A stretch of DNA of 64,000 bases, taken from Isoetes taiwanensis. Taxonomy: Eukaryota > Streptophyta > Lycopodiopsida > Isoetales > Isoetaceae. Within the stretch, counting starts at the first letter, position 1, and each line of letters opens with the position of its first letter. The stretch covers positions 1,120,001 through 1,184,000 of the forward strand of contig JAJEKV010000011.1 of NCBI GenBank assembly GCA_021234155.1, in the 5' to 3' direction. The translations under genes were made by a program, and so were the position numbers. The notes under the pieces were generated by a model that was not told where the DNA came from, ran no database searches, and worked only from the letters and a program-made list of their open reading frames with translations. This document shows positions 36,925 through 47,737 of the stretch, piece after piece.

Positions 36925-37955
36925 ATCTCAACTTTGGGCACTATTGCTAAGGTTCCACATTCTATTGCCAAGATCCTAGAATCCGTGTCGCCATCTCAGC
37001 CAACATGGGCATACCTAAGGGAATAACAATAAAGAGTAGAAAGTATGGCTTTAAATTTCCACTAAGGCTAATCAAAATGCTTCCCAGTTTGAAAATGGCG
37101 CCACTCAATTGAAAAGCCAAAGAGCTTAATCTAGAACTGTGGAATATGGAAACTCATGGCAATAAATGGCACATTAACAATAAGTGTGAACTTGGGAAGA
37201 GGTTACAATTGTGAAACCCTCTCTCCTAGAAGTACCGAAACAGGTGCCACATCCAAAAAAACATGGACCCTCTCGACGCCAAGCTACCCCTCTTTTCACA
37301 TCTAACAACAAGCTACCTCTTCACGCGGAGGTCTTCTACACAAAGGGATTTATCTTCTGAGTGGACTCAACGTCAGATGGTGCTGCCTAAATATAAAATA
37401 AGGGCTAGAATTTAGTCAAAAAGGGGAGAGATACAACAAACAAAACAACCACTTTAAATAACGTAAGTGATGCTTCCCATTTAACATCAACACTGGCGTT
37501 ACAAAAATAATCTATAAAGAGAAAGGGGGACCAAAAAGGTGGTTGTTCCCTTATTTCAGCTGTCTAAATTCTAAACATATGAAAATGGTTGATGTCTGAA
37601 TTCTAAACATCTGAAAATGGTTAACATTTGGCAAACATGTAGAAAAAAACTATATATCTCACAAGCAAAGAATACATTAAAAGAAAAAACAGCAAAAAAG
37701 AAAAATAAAAGTTCAAAAATATTATGTGCTCTAAATGATGCAAGAATCTAAAAGATATTCTTCAATATGACATGCCAAATAATATTCCCAACCAACCATC
37801 AAACAAGAATTTACCCCTTTGGGCAACAAAAAACAACCATTAACAACCAATCCGCAACAACCGCCCACCTCAATCAGCCCCAAACCACAAAACAAAGAAT
37901 ATGCATAATTTTAGGGCCACTAGAGGGCAACCCTTCGTATGCGCTAGTGACTTTG
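36925..37955. other. Unassigned A-rich sequence
   Basis: Starts where block B ends. It has short direct repeats (CTAAACATMTGAAAATGGTT near 37570 and 37600) but no coding potential recognised. Confidence 0.4.
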
Positions 37956-38045
37956 TTTTTTTTTTTTTTGAAGAACTGTGTCATCAATATATTAAAAGAA
38001 TGGTAATGTTACAAAGCAAGTGAGAAGAAAGGAGAACTGCCCCAA
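37956..38045 (-). mobile_element. Short LINE 3' tail in reverse orientation
   Basis: On the minus strand the sequence reads ...TTACCATTCTTTTAATATATTGATGACACAGTTCTTC followed by a run of A (T-run 37955-37970 on plus), as plant L1 3' ends do. It stops exactly where the gypsy LTR-like segment begins (38046), so it is a severely truncated insertion or the junction of two elements. Confidence 0.4.
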
Positions 38046-38358
38046 AGAGATCTTTGTAACCCCCAATAAATACAAGTTATATTGCGGCTTAATCATTTAC
38101 AGTGTACCAATGTTAGCTCAAAGAACGCCGGGCACCATAACTAGTAAAATATTATTCTTAGATCGGTGTCAGCCGGGTGCTTCCCCGTATTGCCAATTGC
38201 CCCCCAACTCTGTGCTTACACCCACGAGCCGACCCTTGCATTGCTCCATAAGTATTCCTTCTTTAGGCCGGACTCTAACACCTATGTAGCATCCTCAAGA
38301 AGTACCTTTGGAGTGATTTCAATCTACTCCTTAATCATCTCTAACAAAGTTGGAAATG

Positions 38359-38700
38359 CTAATATCTCATATGGAGTTGCTTCTTTGGGAGAGTTACATG
38401 GAATACATTGTGTATCTTAAAGCGCCTAAAAAATCCAATTGATAGGACTAGTTTTCTATCCTCTCTCTTACACTTCCCAATTCGTAGCTTGGCTTGCTTC
38501 ACTTTAATTTCTAGCCAGATCTTATCTTCTATTTGAAATTCTCTTGCTGATCTATGCTTATTTGAAGGACTCTTTTGCCGACTCCTAGCTGCTAGGAGGT
38601 AATTCCTAACATCTTCTACTAACTCTTGGATATCCGTATGAAGCTGCTTGTAGACTTCTACTTTTGACAGGCGATTGTGCATGTGTCTAGCCTGAGGCAT
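38359..38700 (-). pseudogene. Ty3/gypsy integrase C-terminal domain remnant
   Basis: The 113-codon frame has the helix LSKVEVYKQLH, the KHRSAREF motif, IEDKIWLE (equivalent to the GD-x-V-W-L strand) and FHVTLPKK (equivalent to FHVS-L-K). This is the DNA-binding tail of a gypsy integrase, better preserved than at 7099-7467 or 10970-11300. Confidence 0.75.
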
Positions 38701-39136
38701 TAATCCATGGGGATGATCTTCTGCTTAGCGCCGGGGGCTCTAACAGGCTCGGGATTTGAAGTTGTTCTATCTTCGTCTGCTGGCACAACTGATATTTCCG
38801 AATGTAGTTGGTGATGCCCTTCCTCATGCCAGACCAAATTTAATTACTTCCTATTTTGAACTAAGTTTTCAACCCACGTGACTGGCTATATTTCAGATAC
38901 TTCTGCATGCAAAGCTTATCTTTAAAATATAAAAGTTTTCCTATCTTTTTATACTATTTATAAGTTTCCCTTTACTTATCAATCCTGGCCTCTTTGCAAA
39001 CACTAGCCCATGCGTCCTGGTATTCCTTACTTGCGGCTAGTGCTTCTTCAATCTTCTTGTCGAACTCATTAGATAAGGTTGAGATCGCATTACAATGAAT
39101 TTTCCTTACAAAAAATGTATCGAGAGAGTGAGTCCA

Positions 39137-39409
39137 CTACCATTTAGCTTGCTTTTGTAGATTATCTTGACATCCTATTATGCGAGGAATTCCATTCAAC
39201 GCATTTGCCTCAGGTTGACGGGTGATTGCATGAAAATGTACTGGGGGGGCTTTGATGATCAGTATATAGCTGAAATTGCCTACTAAGCAAGTAATGTCAC
39301 TATGTGAGGCTCTTACGACCACTAAAAGCTCTTGACCATGGGCTGCATCGTGTTGCGCGGTGCCATTCATCTTCTTGCAGTTATATGCCATTACTCTTCC
39401 CTCTTGCAT
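39137..39409 (-). pseudogene. Ty3/gypsy RNase H domain remnant
   Basis: The 90-codon frame begins QEGRVMAYN and continues AAHGQELL, matching the start of the gypsy RNase H domain where the first catalytic residues lie. The rest is eroded. The tandem-unit copies are cut just inside this domain (at 7909 and 11781), so all three copies share a deletion history. Confidence 0.7.
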
Positions 39410-40189
39410 AAGAACACATATGCCATAATCTTCCCTCTTGCATAAGGACTCCTCCAGTTGCTAACTTACTTGCATCCATTACCACTAGCTTATCCTTATT
39501 TGGCTCTGGTAGTGTAAGCAACTGGCACTGTAATTACGACTTCCTTGCACTTCTCAAAGGAGGCGTGGACTTTCTCTTGCCAATGTTCGATCCAATAATT
39601 TACCTTGTCATGCTTTGTGAGATTAAGGTCCGAGCAGGGATGCCCACTTAGCAAAGTGACTTACGAACTTCTTAAAATAATCGGCTAGACGGAGGAAGCT
39701 CCTTACCACCTGGACAATCTTTGGTGTTGGCCAATCTATTATAACTTTGGTCTTAGCTGGATCGGTGCAGATTTGTTCTGCTGTCACTATGCCCAAGTAT
39801 TCTATTCTACTTGTTTTAAAATGGCATTTGAAGAATTTGGCAGAGTCGATGTTGTCTCAACTTCTACAAGTTCCTTTGGAATTGCCCAACTTGCTATACA
39901 GTAGAATGTCATTAAAAAGTAAGTAACGGTGCCCAGCGTTGCTAGGCATAAGTTGAGAGCTTGTAATGTTTTGGCCGAAATGTGATAATTGTGTAGTAAT
40001 AATCCAACATTTGTAACCAAGCCGAGTTTTGGCCGAATGTAGTGGAAAAATAGTTGACCTGTAAAGGCTTTTCCACATTACACAATCCCATGGGTTTAAT
40101 GTTGAGAGGTTGCAACTCAAAGACCCTAAACATAAATAAAAGACAAAAGTAGAGAACTTATAGGAAATGTAGTTTCTTCGAAAAAAAGT

Positions 40190-41400
40190 CGACCATAGTA
40201 GATTGCTCCATGTACAAAAGAATTAAAGACTGTGAAGCTCTTCAAGTTGAAATGTTCATATCTACCATAAGGGGAGTCTCGTATTAATGCACATTTTAAC
40301 CATTGTGGTTATGCTAATGGCAATAATGTGAAACGACTTGATGTAATGCCGTTAAATGTAGTTGCAACACATTTATGATTTGAAAGACTTTGAAGGTTCA
40401 TTGAAAACCTAGTTTGGCATTGTCAAAAGTTGCCTGATGTTGCTCCCATAACCATAGTAGATTGCTCCTTTGCTTCTTATTGAGTGAATCATAAAACAAC
40501 CATGTACAAAAAAATTAAAGACTGTGAGGCTCTTCAAGTTGAAATGTTCATACATGGAATGGAGACACTTGCTCCTATCATAAAAGATCTATTCAATGAA
40601 GCTATCAGCGGGAGCTTTCTTAACAATGGTACAATGTTGTTAAGTACGTCAAAATCCGTACCTTTAAAAAACGTTTTTTAAGATTTTTTGAAGATTTTTA
40701 AAATTTTTGAAAAAAATCTTTAAAAACGTATTTCATATAAAATACGTTAAAAATCTTTAAAATCCTTAAAAATCTTTAAAAATCCTTAAAAATCCTTAGA
40801 CTGTGATTTTGTTTATTCAAATATATGATATTCTTGAACTTATTTATCCGTGTATGTGAAATTCTTATATTTTTTAATCTCTATAATAATATTTTTCTGA
40901 ACTTTCTTAAGGTTGCATGGCAAAACAACTATGATATCTTTGTACTTGAACTTAATAGTTTTTAGTAGCAGCACAAATTTCTGATTTACTTATTGGCATG
41001 CTACGTCTTGTAACTTGGAGTAAAAATATGCATTTTAACCATAGCAAATATATCCAATAAAGCAGTGCAAAGAATGTGCAATTTTATTTTATTTTATTTT
41101 TTTTGGCCATACCAAATCATAAAAATCCTTTAAAAAACGTGAGGATTTTTATAAAGGTACTTTAAAAATAAAAAACGGGTTTTTTAACAACATTGCAATG
41201 GTATCTACCACAAATATGTGGGGAGAAATTGCGATGTATCTGATGTTAACCATGGTGGTTATGCTAATGGCAAATTATGTGAAACTACTTTCCTAAAGTT
41301 GATGTAATGCTGTTAAATGTAGTTGCAACATATTTATGATTTGAAAGACTTTAAAGGCTCATTAAAAACCTGGTTTGGCATTGTCCAACTGTGGACTTCG
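40190..41400. repeat. Imperfect direct repeat split by a MITE
   Basis: The sequence from GTAGATTGCTCCATGTAC through GTTTGGCATTGTC (about 40198-40430) recurs from about 40456 to 41390, with the MITE at 40632-41195 interrupting the second copy. The frame at 40484-40681 (peptide including LAPIIKDLFNEAI) lies here and resembles the start of a LINE RT region only weakly. Confidence 0.65.
40632..41195. mobile_element. hAT-type MITE with 8-bp target duplication
   Basis: The inverted ends CAATGTTGTTAA at 40632 and TTAACAACATTG ending at 41195 are flanked by perfect 8-bp direct repeats CAATGGTA (40624-40631 and 41196-41203). The 564-bp body is AT-rich with reiterated AAAATCTTTAAAAATCC phrases and no coding capacity. 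An 8-bp duplication is the hAT signature, so it would have been moved by a hAT transposase supplied in trans. Confidence 0.85.
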
Positions 41401-43150
41401 AGATCTGATGTGATTTCACTATCAATCAAAAGCTAACATTGTGTTAAATATACCAAACAATGGTGTAATAGCAAGCTGGGGTCATGCGTATACATTTTAT
41501 TAACATTCTCCTCGGGGTTTAATGTAACTTTTGAGAGCTCCCATGTAATAGCAATTTGAGATTGTAGTTTTTGAATAATTTATTCATACATGGCTGCATT
41601 GAGTGCATTATCATCCAACTAAGATTTGTAAAAAGTTAGACTAGGAATGCACCTCACGTAGATATGATAATTCCAAAATCTAGTTTAAATCCTCACCTTG
41701 GTTGCAGATTCCAACCTTTGTGAGACCCTCACATGAACATTTGAAAGAAGCAAGATAAGGTGTTCTCGCCGATTGGCAACATTATCTTTTGCATTATCAC
41801 TTAAAATTTATATGTGAAAATTGGAATGCATCCGAAAGCGGTGTGGGGATAAATTACCCGAAAGCCAAACATGGCCCCGCAGCCAATCCAAAAGATCAAT
41901 CTCGCCAGATTTTTGAAACGAAGGCTCCATCATAGATGGCCATGGCAAGCCACGAACAGTCCTCAAAGCATCCATCGCCTTTTATCTAGCAATATGACAA
42001 ATGTCAAAAGCATAGATGTTGAAATAAATATGGGCCTCATTATATACCTCGGCAAAAGATTATCGCTGTGGATGATCCAAAGAAGATCCAAAGGGAAGAA
42101 TGTTATAAAGAACATATATTTCCTTTTTCTCCTTGACATCCCGAGTTGTAGCAATTATCCGCAAGTCACAAGGAATAAAGTGATTAAAATCATAACGATG
42201 AATTAAAAATTATAAAATGCAAAAACAAACATCCGAGAGCAACTTCTTCTCGCTTTTATTTACGAAAGACAGGACTTCAAATAAAACTCCCGCCGTCGGG
42301 TATGCAAGAAAACTACTTACAAATTCAAATAAAATGTACCAAGATGATTGCATCCCGAAAGTACTTTCAACAAGAATATCCGCAGACAGATACCGCCCCC
42401 CCGACATATCCGCTCCAACCGCCTCTTTATTTCATGAATGAATTCAAACCCCTTAAAGAATGTACATTAGCATGTGCGCCCCTTTCAAAGAAGATGTTCC
42501 GGCGTTGATTGAAGAAGAACAGACGCGACGCATCCCCAGAGAATCCATGGATTATGCTTCTTTTGAGCATGAATCTTGATAAAAGAAAGATTGGCAAAGA
42601 AAAAAAAGATTTGAAAAGAATACCGCGCACAAAGCGCCGTGGAAAGAGCATCTTGAGAAGTCCTACTGAATGCTTGGATCCTCACTGAAAAATTCCCTTA
42701 CGACTTCACCGATCACTATGTCTCAAGGAGGGCAAGAAATGTCGTAGAATAAAAAAAAAACACGCTCACGGGCGTGCTTGCCGTGGGATTTTTGTGGCGC
42801 CTCCTCCGACCTCTGTTGCCTCCCAGGCTCACGGTCGCCATAGCCATATTTGTGGGCTTAATTTAAATTGTTGAAGCAGCCTCCTCGGGCCGCAGCAGGG
42901 AATCCGTTTGGGTTCTAGGGCCTATTAAGTAACAGAGTCGCATTCCGCATGAACATGGCAAATGCCACCGCTATGGTAATAGAACTTCCTCCGCTTGAGG
43001 AACCATACACCCGCACCGGACCGCACGCTTGAGGCCCAAAAATTCGCACGAAGCGCCATAGCCGCCCGACCTCCTCTCCGCCGAACCCGCAGCCTCCCAA
43101 CCCTATCGACGCCATAGATGATGCCATGTGGCGAGGATTAATCTGAACCA
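41401..43150. other. Unassigned sequence
   Basis: The plus-strand frame 41871-42206 and shorter frames around 42210-42690 have no recognised domain. A 10-A run (42752-42761) precedes a short CACGCTCACGGGCGTGC palindrome, then GC-rich sequence to ~43110. Possibly gene-derived, but unidentified. Confidence 0.35.
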
Positions 43151-44869
43151 TCCACTGCACTACTTTACTTACGGTATAACATTATAATATAAGATGATCG
43201 AAGTTCATCCAAGAACTCTTTGAACATTTTGTTCGTTAAGCGTATAAATGTCACGAACACATTACATAAGCCAACATAATGGTCATACCGACGCGTTTTA
43301 ACCCAAAATTTTAGTACCAAAATTACGATTTTTATTCACATCAAACCATGAGAGTACACAAAATAAGTAATCGCCTCCCACCACAGATCGTGATACATGA
43401 AAGCCACATATACGATAACAGACACAACACAAGATAACTATACACACACGTAGCTCACGACTATCAAACAACCTCGCACAAGCTTCCACGTGTTAGTAAC
43501 ATGCATATCGCTTATCTATCTAGTAGAGTCAACATGAAGCAATGACTTACTTAATCGCAAGAACACACATATGGTATCCACCACACGCACCATAGCATCG
43601 CCCCAAAAGAGACACACCCCGCCATATCCGACAAGATGCGTCGTCTAGAACAACCGCTACCGGTGGATCCACTTGTAAGGGAGAGACTACAAGCACCAAG
43701 AAACATTAAGCTATCGAATCATAGTACGTGCCTACCACCATCCCATACCGATTAATGCGCACAACCTCATCGCTGCCTATAGTCCTATTTCAACAAGCCA
43801 TACTTGTCTATGCCTATTTGCATAATCTCCCTTGGGTAAGCGCTTAATGTGCCTACCTCGGTATCCACGGATAGTAACCGAGCCTCCCTCAATAATAGAG
43901 ATCTCCACTAGATCTGTTGGTAGCATACGGTATTGTCCCATACCAACATCACACACTACCTCACTAGCACTCATAAGATCTCAATATGATTTATCTTCAC
44001 AGAAGGAATTCACAGATGGAATGAGTTATTAAGGAGGCCATGACCTTAAAGCAGCTAGGCTTTCCTACCAATTCCTTAGCAGGAGCCATAACTAGTACTG
44101 ACGCCTTAAGGCACAGTCAGCCCCAACTTAAGCATCATCTCAAGCTAATTTTACAAGACCTCAAGGAGCAGTTCATCATAAGACATCAATTCAAGGCAAG
44201 CCCTCTTCTATTACGAAGGACAATTCCACAAGGTTTCATGGAGCTTCTAATAGTTTCATGGGTGCTTGGTTTATTTCCACAATTCTACCATATAGCTGTG
44301 CCTTAAACCATAGCTCGAAGGTTATTTCGATCTAATCGTTAGCAACCGTCAGATCTGATACTTCCGGCAATAATGGGTTTTGTTTAACATTTTGCTGTAT
44401 CAACTGAACAAAATGAGGTCTTCCAAAGGACTGATTGCCAGAATTGGAATTGGGGCTGCCGTTAAGGGATCATCTGCACAGGCTGCCGAGGAGATTGCTA
44501 GCATTGCACCATAGCAGTTGCCGATTCATTTAAAACCATTCATGGCACAAAATGGAAGTTGGGTCTCCATTTTTTATTGAAGTTTAATATGGTGATGCCT
44601 CCCATCCGGAATGGAAGTTGGGATTCAACATTCCGCATACATCATTTTTGACCGGTTCTTGCAGGTTGCCTTTTCTTGTTTGCTGAATGTCCCCTGTTTT
44701 CCTTTCTTCTGCATGGCTCTTGTAGATGCTCGAATGGCTATGGCTATGGCTCTTGCAGATATTCAGATGCTGAGAAAAAATGCCGAATGCTTATGCAATA
44801 GAAGCCGCAACAGAAGCCTTAAACAACAAGGAGCGTTAATCTTCGAAAAAAATCCGTTCGAAAGCTTCA
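43151..44869. other. Unassigned sequence, A/C-rich then mixed
   Basis: 43200-44000 is unusually rich in A and C on the plus strand (ACACA-, CATA- and CACC-type words). It holds a 65-codon minus frame (43777-43974) and an 88-codon plus frame (44040-44306), neither recognised. Could be retroelement LTR or internal sequence. Confidence 0.35.
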
Positions 44870-45215
44870 AAGATCCGGCCTTAGGCTTCAAAAAATCCCT
44901 GATTCGCGAAAAAATCCTAAAAACTCTTTGAGGCCTTAGGCTTCAAAGATCGCGGCCTTAGGCTTTATGTTCACAGGTAACTGTGTTTCCCTGCTAACTG
45001 CGTTCCCCTGTTTTCCTGTTTTCCCCTGCTAACTGCGTTCCCTAAGCAACAGATCCGGCAGATCCTTAAGCTTCAAATCTATAGTAGATCTTAAGCAACG
45101 GATGCCTTAAGCTTCAAAGATTCAACTTTACATACTTGAAAACAATCCCTGATGCAACAATCCGACCTTAAGCTTCAAAAAGTTCGGCCTTCAATGGCCT
45201 TAAGCTTCAAAGAAG
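44870..45215. repeat. Array of CCTTAAGCTTCAAA motifs
   Basis: About seven irregularly spaced copies of (G)CCTTA[A/G]GCTTCAAA occur between 44876 and 45212, with GATC- and AATCC-containing spacers. A CTAACTGCGTTCCC phrase is also duplicated near 44993 and 45029. Several copies contain CTTAAG next to AAGCTT, so the array is rich in short palindromes. Confidence 0.7.
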
Positions 45216-45306
45216 CTAAAAAATCCGTCCGCGCCATAGCCAACCTCCACAACAGGACAGTAAAATGAGCACAAAAGGGGAAATGGATCCAAACTTCCAT
45301 TTTGTT

Positions 45307-45427
45307 GGGGAATGGAAGGGGGACTCCCTTTCCAGTTTGGAAGGGGGGCCTTTCCGGTTTGGAAGGTGGGGGCCCACCGGTCGGGCCCCCCTTCCAAACC
45401 GGAAAGGGAGTCCCCCCTTCCATTCCC
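45307..45427. repeat. Long G/C-rich hairpin (~44-bp arms)
   Basis: The left arm 45307-45350 (GGGGAATGGAAGGGGG...GGGGGGCC) pairs with 45383-45427 with about three differences. The 32-bp loop contains a second, shorter repeat of the CCGGTTTGGAAGG phrase. The overlapping open frames on both strands here are products of the symmetry. Confidence 0.8.
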
Positions 45428-45900
45428 AATTACAGACCAGAGCAAATGGCCATTGCCAATCCATCCACAATCAAGCCACAACAATGCTACAAAAAATCTA
45501 CAAAGGGAGCTCCAATCCTATCTACTGTTTTTGCATCAAGCAGCTTCAAAATTGACATGCATGCAATGAAGCCCCAGATTGCTCCAGCAAGGGATAATTT
45601 CTATTCTGTGGGCACCCATTTGGCGTGGAGACCAAACAAATTGGTTTTTAACTTCTAGCTCCGGCATGGCCAGAAATTCACAGCAGAAAAATCCATGTGT
45701 AATTCGTTGTCTTCTTATTTGAAGGCCAGAATCCATGCAGAAATAACATTCCTAGATCCAAATTCTTCCATATCCACTTCTGCAATCCAAATTTCCTTTT
45801 GGGGAATCACTAATTCCAGTCTCTGCACTGCGATTTGGTGATTTTTGGGCAATTTTTCTTTGAAATTTTTTCCAGTTAATCTACTTGGGCATGTGGTTAA
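45428..45900. other. Unassigned sequence between hairpin and palindrome cluster
   Basis: No gene, repeat or promoter element was recognised in this stretch. Confidence 0.4.
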
Positions 45901-45904
45901 GGGA

Positions 45905-46185
45905 GGCCTCATGGGTTATAGGCCGAGTGGGTTATTTTGCATAACCCACTCAAGACAGGGGTTATCCTCCTCTTCACGAGATTTATGCAAATAAGCCTCT
46001 CGGCCGAGAGGGTTATTTTGCATAACCTTCTTGAAGGGGAGGTTAACCTCCTCTTCTCGCCCTATGGTTTAAGGGAGGTCAACCTCCCCTTCACGAGAGT
46101 TATGCAAATAACCCTCTCGGCCGAACGGCCTCGAGGGTTATTTTGCATAACCCCCTTGAAGGGGAGGTTAACCTCCTCTTAAATG
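45905..46185. repeat. Nested palindrome cluster upstream of the germin-like gene
   Basis: Three copies of GGTTATTTTGCATAACC (45930, 46011, 46136) alternate with the inverted form TTATGCAAATAA. They are embedded in repeats of GGCCGAGAGGG, GAGGTTAACCTCC and TCTTCACGAG. The last part (about 46076-46180) folds into one hairpin with ~45-bp arms. The cluster lies about 0.7-0.95 kb upstream of the gene start at 46872. Confidence 0.75.
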
Positions 46186-46467
46186 TCATACGTGGGCATG
46201 TTTAAGCTAGGACTGAATTGCAAAAGATACACTAAGTCCACACAAACGGGTTGTATTTTGTCTTGTGGCGTGGCTATAACACGTCAAGACCGGGATATAC
46301 CAGGGTTATATTCAGCGCATGTGCAAGAGAACTATTCATATGTTGACGGACGAAAGCATCCTTTCTGTAATTTTGTCGCATTTTCCGTTGACAAAAGCTC
46401 AGGATTGCATTTCTCCAGTGCTCATCATGTTTCTTTATTCTGTCGATTTGCTGAAGCATCCTATCGA

Positions 46468-46545
46468 GCCACGATGCCACGAGCCACGATGCTTGTAAGT
46501 TATAGCCACGATGCTTTGTATGGCCACGATGCTTTGTATGGCCGT
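46468..46545. repeat. Short tandem repeats GCCACGATGCTTTGTATG
   Basis: Four to five partial copies of an ~18-bp unit (GAGCCACGATGCC, GAGCCACGATGCTTGTA, TAGCCACGATGCTTTGTA, TGGCCACGATGCTTTGTATG) lie ~330-400 bp upstream of the germin-like start, in the range of a promoter. Confidence 0.65.
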
Positions 46546-46831
46546 AAGATGTGAAGTCCTTTAGTTTTTAAATCATCGTTCAAATTTTTAACTCAAGCCA
46601 TGTGAAGACTTCTATTTCTTTATTCTCGCAATTTTGTCGCAATTGCACGATGTTGCATTACAGTTTTCTATTTAAGAAGTTTGGGCTGCTTTTGCACAAC
46701 AAGATGGTGTTGAAAAACTATGGACTTGACAACGAGTTGGTGTCGCAAAAGTCTCCTATTTCACGTCAGCCTTTAAATAATTTAAGGAAAAACCCCACAA
46801 CTTTCGTGCAGGTGGCGAAGTGTTCTTGCAG

Positions 46832-46839
46832 TATATAAA
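46832..46839 (+). promoter_or_regulatory. TATA box of the germin-like gene
   Basis: TATATAAA lies 33 bp before the ATG at 46872. With transcription starting ~30 bp downstream of the box, the 5' leader would be only about 5-15 nt, unless a second start site is used further upstream. Confidence 0.65.
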
Positions 46840-46871
46840 CACAACTAGAAAGAGCTACAACATCAAACCAA

Positions 46872-47737
46872 ATGGCGCTTTTGAATCTCATAAGCCTCTT
46901 GGTCTTACTAGCTGCCTACCTTGCCAATGCTGCAGATCCCGATCCATTGAGAGACACCCCTGCTAACGTTACCAACTTTGTGCTTCGAGACCTTTTCACT
47001 AATGGGGATGTAAGCCATGACAGTGGAGGTGTCCGGGCAGCAATGAATACTAATATTTTTCCAGGATACACGTAAATTCTGTTTTAGATGCTCTCGAATT
47101 TCCATGCATGTTTTGGAAAAAAAAATGATAATGTGAGTAATGTTTCTAGGTCCCAAGGTATTACTTATGTAAGATTCAAGATGGTGCCATGTGGAGTTAA
47201 CTTGCCCCACACACACCCACGAGCCAGTGAGTTACTTACGCTCATCTCTGGAGGACCCCTGCAAGTGGGTTTTGTAGATACCTCAGGTCAGCTTCTATAT
47301 CGTTAAGCGTAAAAATAGTAGACAATTTCTGATTTGATTCTTCTTATAGGGATGGCTCATTTAAACATTCTATATCCTGGTGATGTGACAATTTTTCCAA
47401 GGGGAATGATGCACTTTGAACTTAATGTGGGGAAGAAGACAGCACAATACATCTCTGCACTCAATAGCCAAAACCCTGGCACTCTGGTATTCATTATCAT
47501 TTCATGCTTACACCAGTAGAAAATGGTACTAATTTAATACTTGGTGCTTGTCTGGATATGCAGACTTCCGGAGGAGCTCTATTCAAGATTCCTGCAAGAG
47601 CAGTAGCAACCTCCCTCAACCAAACATTGAGCAATGTTATGGCAATTAACTCCACCCTTTTTGCCTATGGTTCAGGGCTCAAGAAGACTAGTACTAGCGG
47701 ATGTGTTCCTGGCAGAGACATCACTGTTGACTTCTAA
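46872..47737 (+). CDS. Germin-like protein (cupin), four exons
   Basis: Exons 46872-47071, 47150-47286, 47350-47486 and 47564-47737 join in frame through GT-AG introns of 63-78 bp to give 215 residues, the usual germin size. A hydrophobic signal peptide (about residues 1-22) ends before DPDPLRD, so the product is apoplastic. Germin box 1 (HTHPRASE: two His and the Glu) and box 2 (PRGMMHFELN: third His) are complete, so Mn binding and a cupin beta-barrel are expected. Family members act as oxalate oxidase, superoxide dismutase or structural wall proteins; which applies cannot be told. The N-terminal Cys pair usual in germins is absent; the only Cys residues seen are before box 1 (VPCGV) and near the C-terminus (SGCVPG). 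This is the only intact host gene in the window. Confidence 0.92.

Larger units (their letters stand above)
38046..39960 (-). mobile_element. Ty3/gypsy pol remnant, third copy and most complete
   Basis: From the right on the minus strand: the RT active-site peptide LFNDILLYS (~39890-39925), KCHFK...IEYLG, DPAKTKVIIDWPTP (~39740), RSFL-x-LADYF (~39680), the RNase H entry QEGRVMAYN...GQELL (39137-39409), the post-RNase H linker, integrase C-terminal IEDKIWLE and VFHVTL (38359-38700), and the LTR-like end near 38046. The expected second active-site Asp pair reads N-D, and stops and frameshifts separate the parts. The integrase core is missing. Confidence 0.75.

Noticed and set aside
45175-45658. 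Overlapping Gly/Pro-rich frames on both strands
   Set aside because: Produced by the 44-bp-arm hairpin, which is symmetrical between strands.
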